This document shows, piece by piece, positions 21,295-36,083 of a stretch of DNA of 64,000 bases. Source of the DNA: Zeimonas arvi. GTDB taxonomy: Bacteria > Pseudomonadota > Gammaproteobacteria > Burkholderiales > Burkholderiaceae_E. The stretch covers positions 124,001-188,000 of the forward strand of contig NZ_VDUY01000002.1 in NCBI RefSeq assembly GCF_008039575.1. Reading direction: 5' to 3'. Within the stretch, counting starts at the first letter, position 1. Each line of letters starts with the position of its first letter. Position numbers and translations under genes: made by a program. A model generated the notes under the pieces. The model searched no databases. It was not told where the DNA came from and saw only the letters and a program-made list of their open reading frames with translations.

Positions 21295-21984
21295 ATGACC
21301 CAGTTCATTGCTCCAACGTCCGCCTCGCGCCCCCATGACCGGCGTCGCAGGCGCCTCGCTCCCGCCTTCGCCGCGCCCGTCCTCGCTCTCGTGATGCAGG
21401 CGCTCGCGGTGGCGCCGTCCTTCGCCGCCGGCCTCGACCAGCTGCGCGCCTTCCTGACCGAGACTCGCAGCGCCCAGGGCGAGTTCAGCCAGAAGGTGCT
21501 GCGCGCCAATGGCCAGACGCTCGAATCCACGCAGGGCGTGTTCGCCTTCTCCCGGCCTGGCAAGTTCCGCTGGGAGGTGCGCAAGCCCTTCGAACAGCTG
21601 ATGGTGGCCGATGGCGAGCGGCTCTGGTTCCACGACAAGGACCTCAATCAGGTCACGATCCAGAAGCTCGGCGCGGCCGTCGGTTCCACGCCGGCGGCGC
21701 TGCTGTTCGGCTCGGGCGACCTGGAGAAGGCCTTCGCGCTGTCCGAGCAGGGCGAGCGCGATGGCATGGAATGGGTCGAGGCGGTGCCCAGGCAGACCGA
21801 CCAGGGCTTCGACCGGATCGCGATCGGCCTGCGCGACGGCCTGCCGGCGGTCATGGAAGTGCGCGACGCCTTCGGCCGCACCTCGGTCTTCGCCTTCGAA
21901 GGCATCCGGCGCAATCCGGAGCTTTCAGCCTCGCTGTTCCGCTTCGCACCGCCTGCCGGCGCCGATGTGATCGAGCAGAAATGA
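21295..21984 (+). CDS. lolA: Outer-membrane lipoprotein carrier protein LolA
   Basis: A 229-residue periplasmic chaperone that takes lipoproteins released by LolCDE and hands them to LolB. A rather long signal peptide with a basic n-region (DRRRRR) and cleavage after PSFAA (about residue 45) precedes the mature domain. The mature part shows LDQLRAFLTETRSAQGEFSQ and FSRPGKFRWEVRKPFEQLMVADG, the hallmark of LolA. Start choice: ATG at 21295; a GTG at 21229 would lengthen the n-region implausibly. Its place after ftsK matches the conserved order. Its TGA overlaps the start of the next gene (ATGA). Confidence 0.95.
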   Translation: MTQFIAPTSASRPHDRRRRRLAPAFAAPVLALVMQALAVAPSFAAGLDQLRAFLTETRSAQGEFSQKVLRANGQTLESTQGVFAFSRPGKFRWEVRKPFEQLMVADGERLWFHDKDLNQVTIQKLGAAVGSTPAALLFGSGDLEKAFALSEQGERDGMEWVEAVPRQTDQGFDRIAIGLRDGLPAVMEVRDAFGRTSVFAFEGIRRNPELSASLFRFAPPAGADVIEQK

Positions 21985-23156
21985 CGATGCCGACCGACAC
22001 CAGCCCGCCCGTCACCGGGCGTCCCGACCCGGGCGTCTTGCTCGCGCCGCCGGCCCGACCGGGCGACCCGCTCGACGCGATCGACACGCCGGCGCTGCTG
22101 CTCGACCTCGATGCGTCGGACGCCAACGTGGCGGCCTTGCACGCGCAGGCGGTCGCCGCCGGCCTGGCGGTGCGCGCGCACGGCAAGGCGCATCGCTGCC
22201 CGCGGCTGGCGCTGCGGCAGATCGCTGCCGGGGCTGTCGGCATCTGCGTGCAGAAGGTGGGCGAGGCGGAGGGATTCGCCGCTGCCGGCGTGCGCGACAT
22301 CCTGGTCACCAACGAGATCGTTTCCCCGGACAAGTGCCTGCGCCTGGCCAGGCTGGCCACGCTGCCCGGCATGCGAATCGCGACCTGCGTCGACGACCCG
22401 TTGCAGGTCGAACGTCTCGCCGCTGCCTGCGCGAGCGCCGGAAGCCGGGTCGACGTGCTGATCGAGGTCGACGTCGGCCAGCAGCGTTGCGGCGTCGAAA
22501 CCCCTTCGCAGGCGCTGGCCATTGCCGAGGCGATCGATCGGGCCGCCCCGCATCTCGCGCTGCGCGGCCTGCAGGCCTACCACGGGCGGGCCCAGCACCT
22601 GCGAGGTGCCGGCGAGCGGGCCGAGGCGGTCGCCCGCGCGGCAGCGGTGGCTCGCGAGTTCCGCGCCGCGCTCGAGCAGGCGGGCCACGCGGTGAGCGAG
22701 ATCAGCGGCGGCGGCACCGGCAGCTTTCCGAACGAGGCCGGGGCCGGCGTCTGGACCGAGCTGCAGGCAGGCTCCTACGCGCTGTTGGATCTCGACTACC
22801 GGGCCAACGCGGTGGATCCGGCCGCGCCGCGGCTGCGCCAGGCGCTGGGCGTGATGACCACGGTGATCAGCCGGCGCGCCGCGCATGCAGTGCTCGACGG
22901 CGGCCTGAAGAGCTTCGCCGTCGATTCGGGCCTGCCCGCGATGCGCGATCCGCGCTGGAAGGTGGTCGGGCTGTCCGACGAGCACACGGTGATCCGGCCG
23001 CTGGAAGGCGCAGCGCCGCTGGCGCTGGGCCAGCGGGTCATCCTGGATCCGGGGCACTGCGACCCGACGGTCAACCTGCACGACTGGATCGTCGCCTACC
23101 GCGGCAACACGGTCGAGGCGGTCTGGCCGGTGCTGCCGCGCGGCGCGTCGCGCTGA
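21981..23156 (+). CDS. DSD1-family PLP-dependent enzyme (D-threonine aldolase / D-serine dehydratase type)
   Basis: A 391-residue fold-type III PLP enzyme. The Schiff-base lysine is K69 in RAHGKAHRCP. PLP-phosphate and ring contacts appear in SGGGTGSFPNEAG, and the C-terminal D-serine-dehydratase-like domain carries the metal-ligand pair H and C in DPGHCDPTVN and the DEHTV motif. Members cleave D-3-hydroxyamino acids or dehydrate D-serine; sequence alone does not decide. The start overlaps the lolA stop as ATGA, so it is read on the lolA transcript although functionally unrelated. An MFS permease gene follows after 37 bp, and together they may form a small uptake-and-catabolism pair. Confidence 0.87.
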   Translation: MTMPTDTSPPVTGRPDPGVLLAPPARPGDPLDAIDTPALLLDLDASDANVAALHAQAVAAGLAVRAHGKAHRCPRLALRQIAAGAVGICVQKVGEAEGFAAAGVRDILVTNEIVSPDKCLRLARLATLPGMRIATCVDDPLQVERLAAACASAGSRVDVLIEVDVGQQRCGVETPSQALAIAEAIDRAAPHLALRGLQAYHGRAQHLRGAGERAEAVARAAAVAREFRAALEQAGHAVSEISGGGTGSFPNEAGAGVWTELQAGSYALLDLDYRANAVDPAAPRLRQALGVMTTVISRRAAHAVLDGGLKSFAVDSGLPAMRDPRWKVVGLSDEHTVIRPLEGAAPLALGQRVILDPGHCDPTVNLHDWIVAYRGNTVEAVWPVLPRGASR

Positions 23157-23193
23157 GCGCCCGATTGCCGCGCGCACGACCGGGAGCGCTCCC

Positions 23194-24471
23194 ATGACCA
23201 TGGCCACCCTCGGGCACGGCACACGCGGCGATGCCGGCGTGATCACGCTGGTCTCGTCGGCGCACGGCGTGTCGCACTTCTTCCACCTGGTGCTGCCGCC
23301 GATGTTTCCCTGGTTGCGCGACGCCTTCGGCCTGAGCTATGCCGAACTCGGCCTGTTGATGACGGTGCTGTTCACCGTTTCGGGCGTCGGCCAGGCCCTG
23401 GCGGGTTTTCTCGTCGACCGCATCGGTCCGGCGCCGGTGATGCAGGCCGCGCTGGCGCTGTTCGCAAGCGGCGCCGCGCTGATCGGGCTCGCCTCGTCCT
23501 GGGAATGGCTGGTGGCCGGGGCGGTGCTCATCGGCCTGGGCAATGCGCCCTTTCATCCGGTCGACTACTCGATCCTGAACGCCAGGGTGGCAACGCCGCG
23601 GATCGGCCATGCCTACGCCATGCACGGGGTGGCCGGCAGCCTGGGCTGGGCGCTTGCGCCGGTCTTCATGGTGGGCATCGCGCAGATCGCGGGCTGGCAA
23701 GGCGCCTTCTTCGGCGCCGCCTTGCTCGCAGCGGCAATGCTCGCCGCGGTGACGCTGCGCCGCGACCTGCTCGTCGTGGCGGCCCATCGGGCGGCCGAAG
23801 CTGCGGCGCCGGCGACCGGCTCCGCGGCGCCGCAAGGCCGGCACGCCGCCGGGCCCAGCCCGCTCGATTTCATGCGCCTGCCGGCGGTCTGGTTCAGCTT
23901 CGCCTTCTTCTTCGCGAGCGCCTTCGCGCTGGGCGGCGTGCAGAGCTTCGGGCCCGAGTCGGCGCGACTGCTGCACGAGGTGCCGCTCGGGGTGGTGGCC
24001 ATCTGCCTGACCGCCTACATGCTGTCGAGCGCCACGGGGATGATCGCCGGCGGCTTCGTGGCGACCGACCCCTCGCGGGCCGAGCGCACGATCGCGATGG
24101 CCTTCGGCCTGGCGGCGCTGGTCGCGCTCACCTTGCCCTTCGTGCCCTGGCCGGGCGCCGCGATGCCGGTGCCGTTCGCGCTGATGGGCTTCGCGGCGGG
24201 CGTGGCCAATCCCTCGCGCGATCTGCTGATCCGGCGCGCGGCGCCACCCGGCGCCACCGGCCGGGTCTACGGCATCGTCTATTCGGGGCTGGACCTGGGC
24301 ATGTCGATCGCGCCGCCCATCTTCGGCTTCATGCTGGACAAGGGCGCGCCGGCCGGGGTCTGGATCGGCATCGCGATCGCGCAGGTCCTGATGATCGCGG
24401 GCGCCTTCCGCGCCGGCGGCGCCGCGCGTGCGCAGGCTGGCCAGGCCGCGCAGGCGGCGAAGGCGACCTGA
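23194..24471 (+). CDS. Major facilitator superfamily transporter
   Basis: A 425-residue permease with about twelve hydrophobic segments and the usual central hydrophilic loop (about 190-220, Ala-rich). Typical MFS features are GLLMTVLFTVSGVGQALAG, the loop-2/3 motif FLVDRIGPAPVM and the second-half equivalent GIVYSGLDLGMSIAPPIFG. Substrate is unknown. It lies between a D-amino-acid-type PLP enzyme and rarA, in a place where E. coli has no gene, so it is probably an insertion together with that enzyme. A start with GGGAGCGCTCCC before the ATG supports translation. Confidence 0.88.
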   Translation: MTMATLGHGTRGDAGVITLVSSAHGVSHFFHLVLPPMFPWLRDAFGLSYAELGLLMTVLFTVSGVGQALAGFLVDRIGPAPVMQAALALFASGAALIGLASSWEWLVAGAVLIGLGNAPFHPVDYSILNARVATPRIGHAYAMHGVAGSLGWALAPVFMVGIAQIAGWQGAFFGAALLAAAMLAAVTLRRDLLVVAAHRAAEAAAPATGSAAPQGRHAAGPSPLDFMRLPAVWFSFAFFFASAFALGGVQSFGPESARLLHEVPLGVVAICLTAYMLSSATGMIAGGFVATDPSRAERTIAMAFGLAALVALTLPFVPWPGAAMPVPFALMGFAAGVANPSRDLLIRRAAPPGATGRVYGIVYSGLDLGMSIAPPIFGFMLDKGAPAGVWIGIAIAQVLMIAGAFRAGGAARAQAGQAAQAAKAT

Positions 24472-24502
24472 GGCAGGGGCGCATCTTGCGAGAGCGAAGC
24501 CA

Positions 24503-27302
<2,800 letters not shown>

Positions 27303-27368
27303 CGGCGCCGGGTCGCCGACCCAGGCAAGTCGTCGCCGCGGGCAGGCTCCTCGCTCGAAAGTTTTTGC

Positions 27369-27374
27369 TATACT
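27369..27374 (+). promoter_or_regulatory. Candidate -10 element upstream of tRNA-Ser
   Basis: TATACT lies in the only A/T-rich stretch (AAAGTTTTTGCTATACTTTCC) of the serS-tRNA gap, 71 bp ahead of the tRNA. The tRNA-Val and tRNA-Pro genes of this window carry the same TATACT hexamer, which supports the call. No clear -35 hexamer is present. Confidence 0.45.
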
Positions 27375-27445
27375 TTCCGGCTTCGCACCACGCACTGCCG
27401 ATTGCCTGAAGTTCACGAAATGCAGGCGATCGCGCACGGTACCCC

Positions 27446-27535
27446 GGAGAGGTGGCAGAGTGGTCGAATGCGCCAGACTCGAAATCTGGTTTAGGGGCAA
27501 CCCTAACGTGGGTTCGAATCCCACCCTCTCCGCCA
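27446..27535 (+). tRNA. tRNA-Ser (anticodon CGA)
   Basis: A 90-nt class II tRNA with encoded CCA. Acceptor strands GGAGAGG (27446-27452) and CCTCTCC (27525-27531) pair perfectly. The anticodon stem CCAGA/TCTGG encloses CTCGAAA, with anticodon CGA at 27480-27482, reading UCG. The long variable arm and the T-arm sequence GTGGGTTCGAATCCCAC are present. Confidence 0.96.
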
Positions 27536-27546
27536 GGACACATGAA

Positions 27547-27578
27547 GAAACGGGCCCCTGAGGGCCCGTTTCTTTTTT
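27547..27578 (+). terminator. Intrinsic terminator after tRNA-Ser
   Basis: Perfect 11-bp stem GAAACGGGCCC / GGGCCCGTTTC with loop CTGA, followed by TTTTTT. It ends tRNA-Ser transcription and, with A-residues on the other side, may also stop the convergent katG transcript. Confidence 0.92.
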
Positions 27579-27618
27579 CCTCGCCCGAAGCCTGCCGGCC
27601 CCGGGAGGGATGTCACGC

Positions 27619-30762
<3,144 letters not shown>

Positions 30763-30766
<4 letters not shown>

Positions 30767-31134
30767 GAGCGCAGGAAGTCGAACGCAAAGGCCAGGCCGA
30801 CCGCCACCGCGATCCCGCTGGCGACCAGCACCGCGCCGGCGGCGATGTCCTTCGCCGCGCCGATCTCCGGGTGCTGCGCGGGGTGCAGGTGGTCGATCAG
30901 CGTTTCGAGGGCGCTGTTCGCGAGCTCGGCCACCAGCACCAGGCCGACCGCCAGCCCGAGCACCGCCCACCAGACGGGCGCGGGGCGCGTGACCAGCAGG
31001 ACCAGCAGCACCGCCGCAGCGCCAAGCAGGTGCGTCCTGATGCTGCGCTCGCGGGCCAGGGCGAGCTTCAGCCCGTTCAGCGCGAATCGCGCGCGCCTGC
31101 CGAAACCCTGGCCCTTCAAGCCGCCCGCCCGCAT
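30763..31134 (-). CDS. dgkA: Diacylglycerol kinase (prokaryotic, DgkA type)
   Basis: A 123-residue small inner-membrane kinase that phosphorylates diacylglycerol left over from membrane-derived glucan or LPS modification. An amphipathic N-terminal helix (RARFALNGLKLALARERSIRTH) is followed by three transmembrane segments. The catalytic/metal residues lie in AELANSALETLIDHL (E70, E77) and in the KDIAAGAVL segment. Length fits the family. It precedes an overlapping hydrolase gene and follows a phospholipase C-like gene in the same direction; diacylglycerol is also the product of phospholipase C. Confidence 0.95.
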
Positions 31135-31153
31135 CGTCCCTCCGCCGGCATCG

Positions 31154-32179
31154 TCAAGGCTCGCCGCGCAGCGCGCGGACGAAGGCCCGCGTGTGCGCCC
31201 CGAACTCGCTCATCAGGGGAACGAGCAGGTCGATCATCGCATCTCGCGCCGCCGGATTCTCGCCGGCGAGCGACAAGGCGTTGATCCACAGCATTCGCGC
31301 CGTGCCCAGTCCCGGAAGCACCCGGGCGTGGTAGGGCTGTGTGAGGTCCTGGACGTAGTGAAGGGCCCAGCCGGCGAAGCGCCAGCCCCAGTACGCGTGC
31401 CCGGTCCGCAACGCCTGCCTGGCCAGCGCGATGAAGAGGGTGATGCGGTACTCGGGAAGCGTGCGCTTCAGGAAGGGCGCCGCCGCCGACACGATCGGAG
31501 ATTCGTGCCAGAAGCCCATGTGGATCGGCGCCTGGCTCGAGAAGGCGAGGGCGGGGTTGCCGAAGGGCTGCGGCCCGAAACCGTAGACGCGTCCGTGTGC
31601 CGTGCCGTTGTCGGCCCACAGGCCGAGATCCATGCCATAGTCGGGCTCGTCCGAGGCGGTCGACAGCACCTCGGCCGGGCTGACCCGATCGCCCGCCGCC
31701 AGGCGCACGTACTGCGACCGAGCCACGACGCGATTGCCGCCCAGCGTCGTCACCTCGGCGCCGGGAAGCATCGGCCTGCCTTCGAGCGACTCGCCGGGCA
31801 GGCGCTGCAGGTAGAGCTCGGTACGCGCGTCGGGCGCGAGCCGCAAGGCCGCCAGGAAGCGTCGCCTCAGGTCGGCGGCGTCGCTCGCATCGCCCGGGGC
31901 GAAGCGAAGAGCGTCGGGCCGGGGCGGGTAGTCGGGCAGGTGCTCGCGCGCCCAGCGCTCGTGCTCGTCGAGCACGTCCGTCAGGACTCGTCCCTGTGCC
32001 GCAAGGAAGGTCTCGATGCGCTCGACCTCGACGGACGCGCCGGCTGCAAGCCCGGTCAGGGGCGCGAGCGCCGAGCGCGTTGCCAGGGCGTGATTGCTCC
32101 AGGCAGCCGCGGGGCCGGCAGCCAGCAGCGCCGTCGAGAGGCAGGCCTGCAGGTACAGTAGACCGAAGGATCGAAACAC
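31154..32179 (-). CDS. Exported zinc phospholipase C / S1-P1 nuclease-like protein
   Basis: About 341 residues. GTG at 32179 gives a signal peptide ending GPAAA, so the mature protein would begin with tryptophan (WSNHALATRSAL). In this superfamily the N-terminal Trp amino group is a zinc ligand. Further ligands are suggested by HMGFWHES and the stretch WALHYVQDLTQPYHARV, which has the family spacing HxxxDxxxPxH. I therefore infer a zinc-dependent phospholipase C or P1-type nuclease fold; substrate is open. A longer frame would start at 32215 and would overlap the divergent gene. It is followed by dgkA after 19 bp, which is compatible with lipid breakdown and re-phosphorylation. Confidence 0.7.
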   Translation of the reverse strand: MFRSFGLLYLQACLSTALLAAGPAAAWSNHALATRSALAPLTGLAAGASVEVERIETFLAAQGRVLTDVLDEHERWAREHLPDYPPRPDALRFAPGDASDAADLRRRFLAALRLAPDARTELYLQRLPGESLEGRPMLPGAEVTTLGGNRVVARSQYVRLAAGDRVSPAEVLSTASDEPDYGMDLGLWADNGTAHGRVYGFGPQPFGNPALAFSSQAPIHMGFWHESPIVSAAAPFLKRTLPEYRITLFIALARQALRTGHAYWGWRFAGWALHYVQDLTQPYHARVLPGLGTARMLWINALSLAGENPAARDAMIDLLVPLMSEFGAHTRAFVRALRGEP

Positions 32180-32196
32180 GAGCCCGTCCGACAACG

Positions 32197-33600
32197 ATGA
32201 ACAGTCACTCCACACCCCGCGCCAGGCGCATCGCCATCATGGGCGCGGCCGGCCGGGACTTCCACAACTTCAACGTCGTCTACCGCGGCGACGCGCGCCA
32301 CGAAGTCGTGGCCTTCACGGCCGCGCAGATCCCCGGCATCGCCGATCGCCGCTATCCGGCCGAACTGGCCGGCCCGCGTTATCCGCAAGGCATTCCCATC
32401 GTAGACGAGGCGAGACTCGCCGCCCTGATCGCGGACAAGCGGATCGACGAGGTCGTCTTCGCCTATTCCGATATCGCGCACGTCGAGGTCATGCATCGCG
32501 CGTCGATCGCGCTGTCCGCCGGCGCCGACTTCACGCTGCTCGGCCCGGCGAGCACGATGCTCGCGTCGCGCCTGCCGGTGATCGCGGTGTCGGCGGTGCG
32601 TACCGGGGTGGGCAAGTCGCAGGTCTCGCGCTGGCTGTCCACCCGCCTGCGGGCGCGCGAACTGCGCGTGGCGGTGATCCGCCACCCCATGCCCTACGGC
32701 GACCTGGCGCGGCAGGCGGTGCAGCGTTTCGCCTCGCGCGCCGACCTCGACGCCGCCGACTGCACGATCGAAGAGCGCGAGGAATACGAGCCGCACATCG
32801 CGGCGGGCGGCGTCGTCTGGGCGGGCGTCGATTACGCGCGCATCCTGGCCGAGGCCGAGCGCGAGGCCGACCTGATTCTCTGGGACGGCGGCAACAACGA
32901 CTTTCCCTTCCTTCGGCCCGATCTGCACCTGGTGCTGGTCGACCCGCTGCGGGCGGGCCACGAGCGCAGCTGGCATCCCGGCGAGGCCGTGCTGCGAATG
33001 GCCGACGTGGTCGTGGTTGCGAAGGCCAACTCGGCGACCGACGAGGCGCTGGCGCAGGTCGAGGCCTCGGCGCGCGAACTCGCGCCACGCGCCGCGCTGG
33101 TCCGGGGCGCTTCCGTCGTTCGGCTCGACCCGCCGGCCTCGCTGGCGGGCCGCCGGGTGGTGGTCGTCGAGGACGGTCCCACGATCACCCATGGCGGCAT
33201 GCCGCACGGCGCGGGCTGGGTGGCGGCGCAGGCCGCCGGCGCCGCCGGGATCGTCGACCCGCGAACCTCGGCCATAGGCGAGATCGCCGACGTGTATCGC
33301 CGCTACCCGCACATCGGCAGGGTGCTGCCGGCGATGGGGTATTCGGCGCAGGAGGTCGCCGACCTGAAGGCCACCATCGTCGCCTGCGGTGCCGATGCGG
33401 TCGTTTCCGGAACGCCGGCGGACCTCGGCGCGCTGCTGGGGCTTGCGCTGCCGGTGCACCGCGCGCGCTACGACTACCGGGACTCCCAGGACGGCCTCAC
33501 CGATCGAGGCCTGCCGGCCGGGCGCGCGACCACCGGCCGCCGCAGCCTCGCGCAGTGCGTGGACGAGTTCCTCGCCCGCAGGATGGGGCGCGTCGATTAG
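32197..33600 (+). CDS. Cyclic 2,3-diphosphoglycerate synthetase-like P-loop NTPase (COG2403)
   Basis: A 467-residue protein often annotated as predicted GTPase. The N-terminal Rossmann-like domain (IAIMGAAGRDFHNFNVVYRGD) and the P-loop domain with VRTGVGKS (134-141) match the family of archaeal cyclic 2,3-diphosphoglycerate synthetase. Other conserved blocks are YSDIAHVEVMH, LWDGGNNDFPF, VVVAKANSA and EDGPTITHGGM. Whether bacterial members make cyclic 2,3-bisphosphoglycerate is not established. ATG at 32197 starts MNSHSTPRARRIAIMG. It is divergent from the phospholipase-like gene with almost no intergenic space. The DUF1631 gene starts 43 bp downstream. Confidence 0.85.
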   Translation: MNSHSTPRARRIAIMGAAGRDFHNFNVVYRGDARHEVVAFTAAQIPGIADRRYPAELAGPRYPQGIPIVDEARLAALIADKRIDEVVFAYSDIAHVEVMHRASIALSAGADFTLLGPASTMLASRLPVIAVSAVRTGVGKSQVSRWLSTRLRARELRVAVIRHPMPYGDLARQAVQRFASRADLDAADCTIEEREEYEPHIAAGGVVWAGVDYARILAEAEREADLILWDGGNNDFPFLRPDLHLVLVDPLRAGHERSWHPGEAVLRMADVVVVAKANSATDEALAQVEASARELAPRAALVRGASVVRLDPPASLAGRRVVVVEDGPTITHGGMPHGAGWVAAQAAGAAGIVDPRTSAIGEIADVYRRYPHIGRVLPAMGYSAQEVADLKATIVACGADAVVSGTPADLGALLGLALPVHRARYDYRDSQDGLTDRGLPAGRATTGRRSLAQCVDEFLARRMGRVD

Positions 33601-33643
33601 TTCACGTAGGCGGGGCCCCGCTTCGGGTAGCATCGCCCCGACC

Positions 33644-36019
33644 GTGAACGATGCCGACCCGACAAGACCCGCGGAGCCTTCGCGCCCGCTGCTGTTCGCC
33701 CGCGTGCGCGAGGCGCTGGGCACGGCTTCGTCGCGCGCGCTGCGCGAAGCGCTGATCGCCATCTCGCACGACCTGGAGCGCGGCGCCGACGCGGCCCTGG
33801 ACGGTCGCGAGCGCCAGTCGATGCTCTCGGCCGCGATCCAGCTCGGGCGCGACCCGATCGGCCGTTCCGCTCGCGTGCCGGAAGAATTGTCCCGCCGGGT
33901 GCTGCGTTGCCTGGAATTGTCGCGCACCCGCGGAGGCGAGGGCACCGCCCTGTCCCTTCTGGGCCACGAGGCGCTCGAGGCGCAGATCCTGGCCGGATCG
34001 CTCGCCGCCGCGATCCGGGAAGGGGCCGGCGTCCAGTACGACGACTACGTGAACCGGGTTCGCAGGATCGCCTCGGGCGACTGGAGCGACGACGACGCGA
34101 ACCCCCTGGGGGCGCGCACGATCGCCGCGGCGATCGTCTCGGCAGTGTCCGGCGTGGCCGAAACCGCCAATACCCGGCTCGCGCTGCGCCAGTCGCTGTG
34201 CCGCCACATGGCCGGCCCGATCGCCGCCGCGATCGCGTCGGCCGATGCGATGCTGGAAGCCGAAGGCGTCTCTTCGGCGCCGGAGCGTCCTGCCGTCGAG
34301 CTCGACGAGGACGACTGGGCGGAGGAGGGCGAGCCGGACGCGTTCGGGGCCCGGCCGGAATCCGAATCCGGGCCCCGCGCCGAATCCGGACGGCCGGCAG
34401 CGGGCGCCGCCGAACCGGTTCTCCCGATCGAGGAACCTGCTGCCCGGGAAGCGCCCGCCGGCCCCGCATCGCTGCCGCCGCCCCCGGCCGGCGACGAGGG
34501 CCGAGCCGAGACCGATGTCGGCGTCGCCGAGCGCGTGGCTTCGGTCGACCGGGACGCCGCCATGCTGGGCAGCTCGCCGCTGTCCGCGCTGCGCGCACCA
34601 CCGTCCGGCGCCGCGCTCTCGGTGCTGCAGCCGGTGGCCGCGCTGGAGCGCGATGCGGTTGCGCTCGCCCATTCGGCCGGTGTGGCGCCCTACACCCGGG
34701 AAGCCCGCGCAGAGTTCTTCGGACGGGCACGCGGCGGCCTGTCACGGGCCGGCGCCTCGCCGGCCCAGCTCGCGGTCGTCGATGTCGTCGCCGCGATGTT
34801 CGACTACGTGGTCGACGACCGGCGGATGCCCGAACCGGCCAAGCCGCTGGTCTGGCGTCTGCAGCAGCCCGCACTCGCGCTGTCGCTGCTCGATCCCGGC
34901 TATCTCGGCGACGAGCCGCGATCGCTGCGGCGACTGGTCGAGCACGTCGGCGCGATCTCGGTGGCCTTCGCCGAGGACCTGACTCGCGGCAGCGAACTGC
35001 ATCGCCGGCTGGAGACCATCGTGCGCGCGGTCGAGGTGGTCACGGGGGCGCTGCAGACCCGGTCGTCGGTGATCGCGCGCCAGGTCGAACGCGAATACGC
35101 GCGCGCCGCCCAGCATGTCGGGCAGCTGATCGAACGGGTCGCGCGCGAGCGGCAGTCGCTCGAGACCGCGCCCGATCGGCGCAACCGCCGGGACTACTCG
35201 CGACGTCCGGGCCCGGACCGCGAGCGCCTGGTCACCGAGCGCATCCGCGAGCTGATCGAGCGGCGCCTGTCGGGCAGCGAAGTGCCGGAGTCGGTGCGCG
35301 AATTCCTGCAGAACGTCTGGCTCAGGCACTTGCGGACCGCGGCGCTGCGCAGCGGCGAGGACAGCACCGATTTCCGGGTCGCGATGCAAGTGGTCGACGA
35401 CCTGGTCTGGAGCCTCGACGGCCGCGACGGTGGCAGCCGCCGCGAACTCGCCGAACGCATCCCGCCGCTGATCCGGCTGATCGGACAGGGCGTCAACGAG
35501 ATCGGCGCGAAGGACGACGAGTACCGCGCATTCTTCGACGAACTCTTCCTGATCCACCTTCGCCGGATGCAGCGCAAGCGGGGACGGCCGGACGGCGCGC
35601 GAAGCCCCGCCGCCGATCGCGGCGCGCCGTCGGGCGCCGCCGAATCGGCGCCGATGGCGGCACCCGGCGCGCGGCGCGACGACCAGGCGGCGCAGACCGA
35701 GACCGGCGAGCCGGAACACGCGGATCGCAGGCTGCTGGAGATTCTCGGCTCGCTGGACCTGGAAGACCTGGCCCCCGCACCCCGGCGACTGCCGCTCGAC
35801 GGCAACGAGGCCTTCACGCAGCTTGGCCGTGGCGACTGGGTCGAGCTGCTGGGCCGCGACGACCGGTCCAGCTACGCGAAGGTCGCCTGGATCAACCAGC
35901 GGCGGACCGTGGCGCTGCTGGTCCGGCGCGGCGATCGCCGCGCGCTCTCGATGCGGATGGACGACCTGAAGGTGCGCTTCCTGAGCCAGCGCGCCTTCCT
36001 GATCGCATCCGGTCTCTGA
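33644..36019 (+). CDS. DUF1631 family protein
   Basis: A 791-residue cytosolic-looking protein, found mainly in beta- and gammaproteobacteria and of unknown function. Family features are the central LQQPALALSLLDPGYLGDEPRSLRRLVEHVG, a long Arg-rich helical part and the C-terminal barrel-like segment GRGDWVELLGRDDRSSYAKVAWINQRRTVALLV. Residues about 210-300 form a low-complexity acidic, Pro/Ala-rich linker. No ATG is near; GTG at 33644 was chosen because it is the first start after the upstream gene and leads into LLFARVREALG, a usual beginning. No ribosome-binding site is obvious. Some DUF1631 proteins are annotated thymidine phosphorylase, which has no basis in this sequence. Confidence 0.85.
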   Translation: MNDADPTRPAEPSRPLLFARVREALGTASSRALREALIAISHDLERGADAALDGRERQSMLSAAIQLGRDPIGRSARVPEELSRRVLRCLELSRTRGGEGTALSLLGHEALEAQILAGSLAAAIREGAGVQYDDYVNRVRRIASGDWSDDDANPLGARTIAAAIVSAVSGVAETANTRLALRQSLCRHMAGPIAAAIASADAMLEAEGVSSAPERPAVELDEDDWAEEGEPDAFGARPESESGPRAESGRPAAGAAEPVLPIEEPAAREAPAGPASLPPPPAGDEGRAETDVGVAERVASVDRDAAMLGSSPLSALRAPPSGAALSVLQPVAALERDAVALAHSAGVAPYTREARAEFFGRARGGLSRAGASPAQLAVVDVVAAMFDYVVDDRRMPEPAKPLVWRLQQPALALSLLDPGYLGDEPRSLRRLVEHVGAISVAFAEDLTRGSELHRRLETIVRAVEVVTGALQTRSSVIARQVEREYARAAQHVGQLIERVARERQSLETAPDRRNRRDYSRRPGPDRERLVTERIRELIERRLSGSEVPESVREFLQNVWLRHLRTAALRSGEDSTDFRVAMQVVDDLVWSLDGRDGGSRRELAERIPPLIRLIGQGVNEIGAKDDEYRAFFDELFLIHLRRMQRKRGRPDGARSPAADRGAPSGAAESAPMAAPGARRDDQAAQTETGEPEHADRRLLEILGSLDLEDLAPAPRRLPLDGNEAFTQLGRGDWVELLGRDDRSSYAKVAWINQRRTVALLVRRGDRRALSMRMDDLKVRFLSQRAFLIASGL

Positions 36020-36054
36020 GTCGCCACGTCCGGGCGGCGTCGACATCATCCCGT

Positions 36055-36069
36055 CCGCCCACCGGGCGG
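36055..36069. terminator. Small hairpin between convergent genes
   Basis: CCGCCC-ACC-GGGCGG, a perfect 6-bp stem, sits in the 64-bp gap between the convergent DUF1631 and ABC ATPase genes. No T-run follows, so function as a terminator is doubtful. Confidence 0.25.
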
Positions 36070-36083
36070 CTTCAATGTTCGCC

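Noticed and set aside
27446-27535. tRNA genes as integration sites for a mobile island
   Set aside because: No integrase gene and no repeated tRNA 3' end is found near any of the three tRNA genes.
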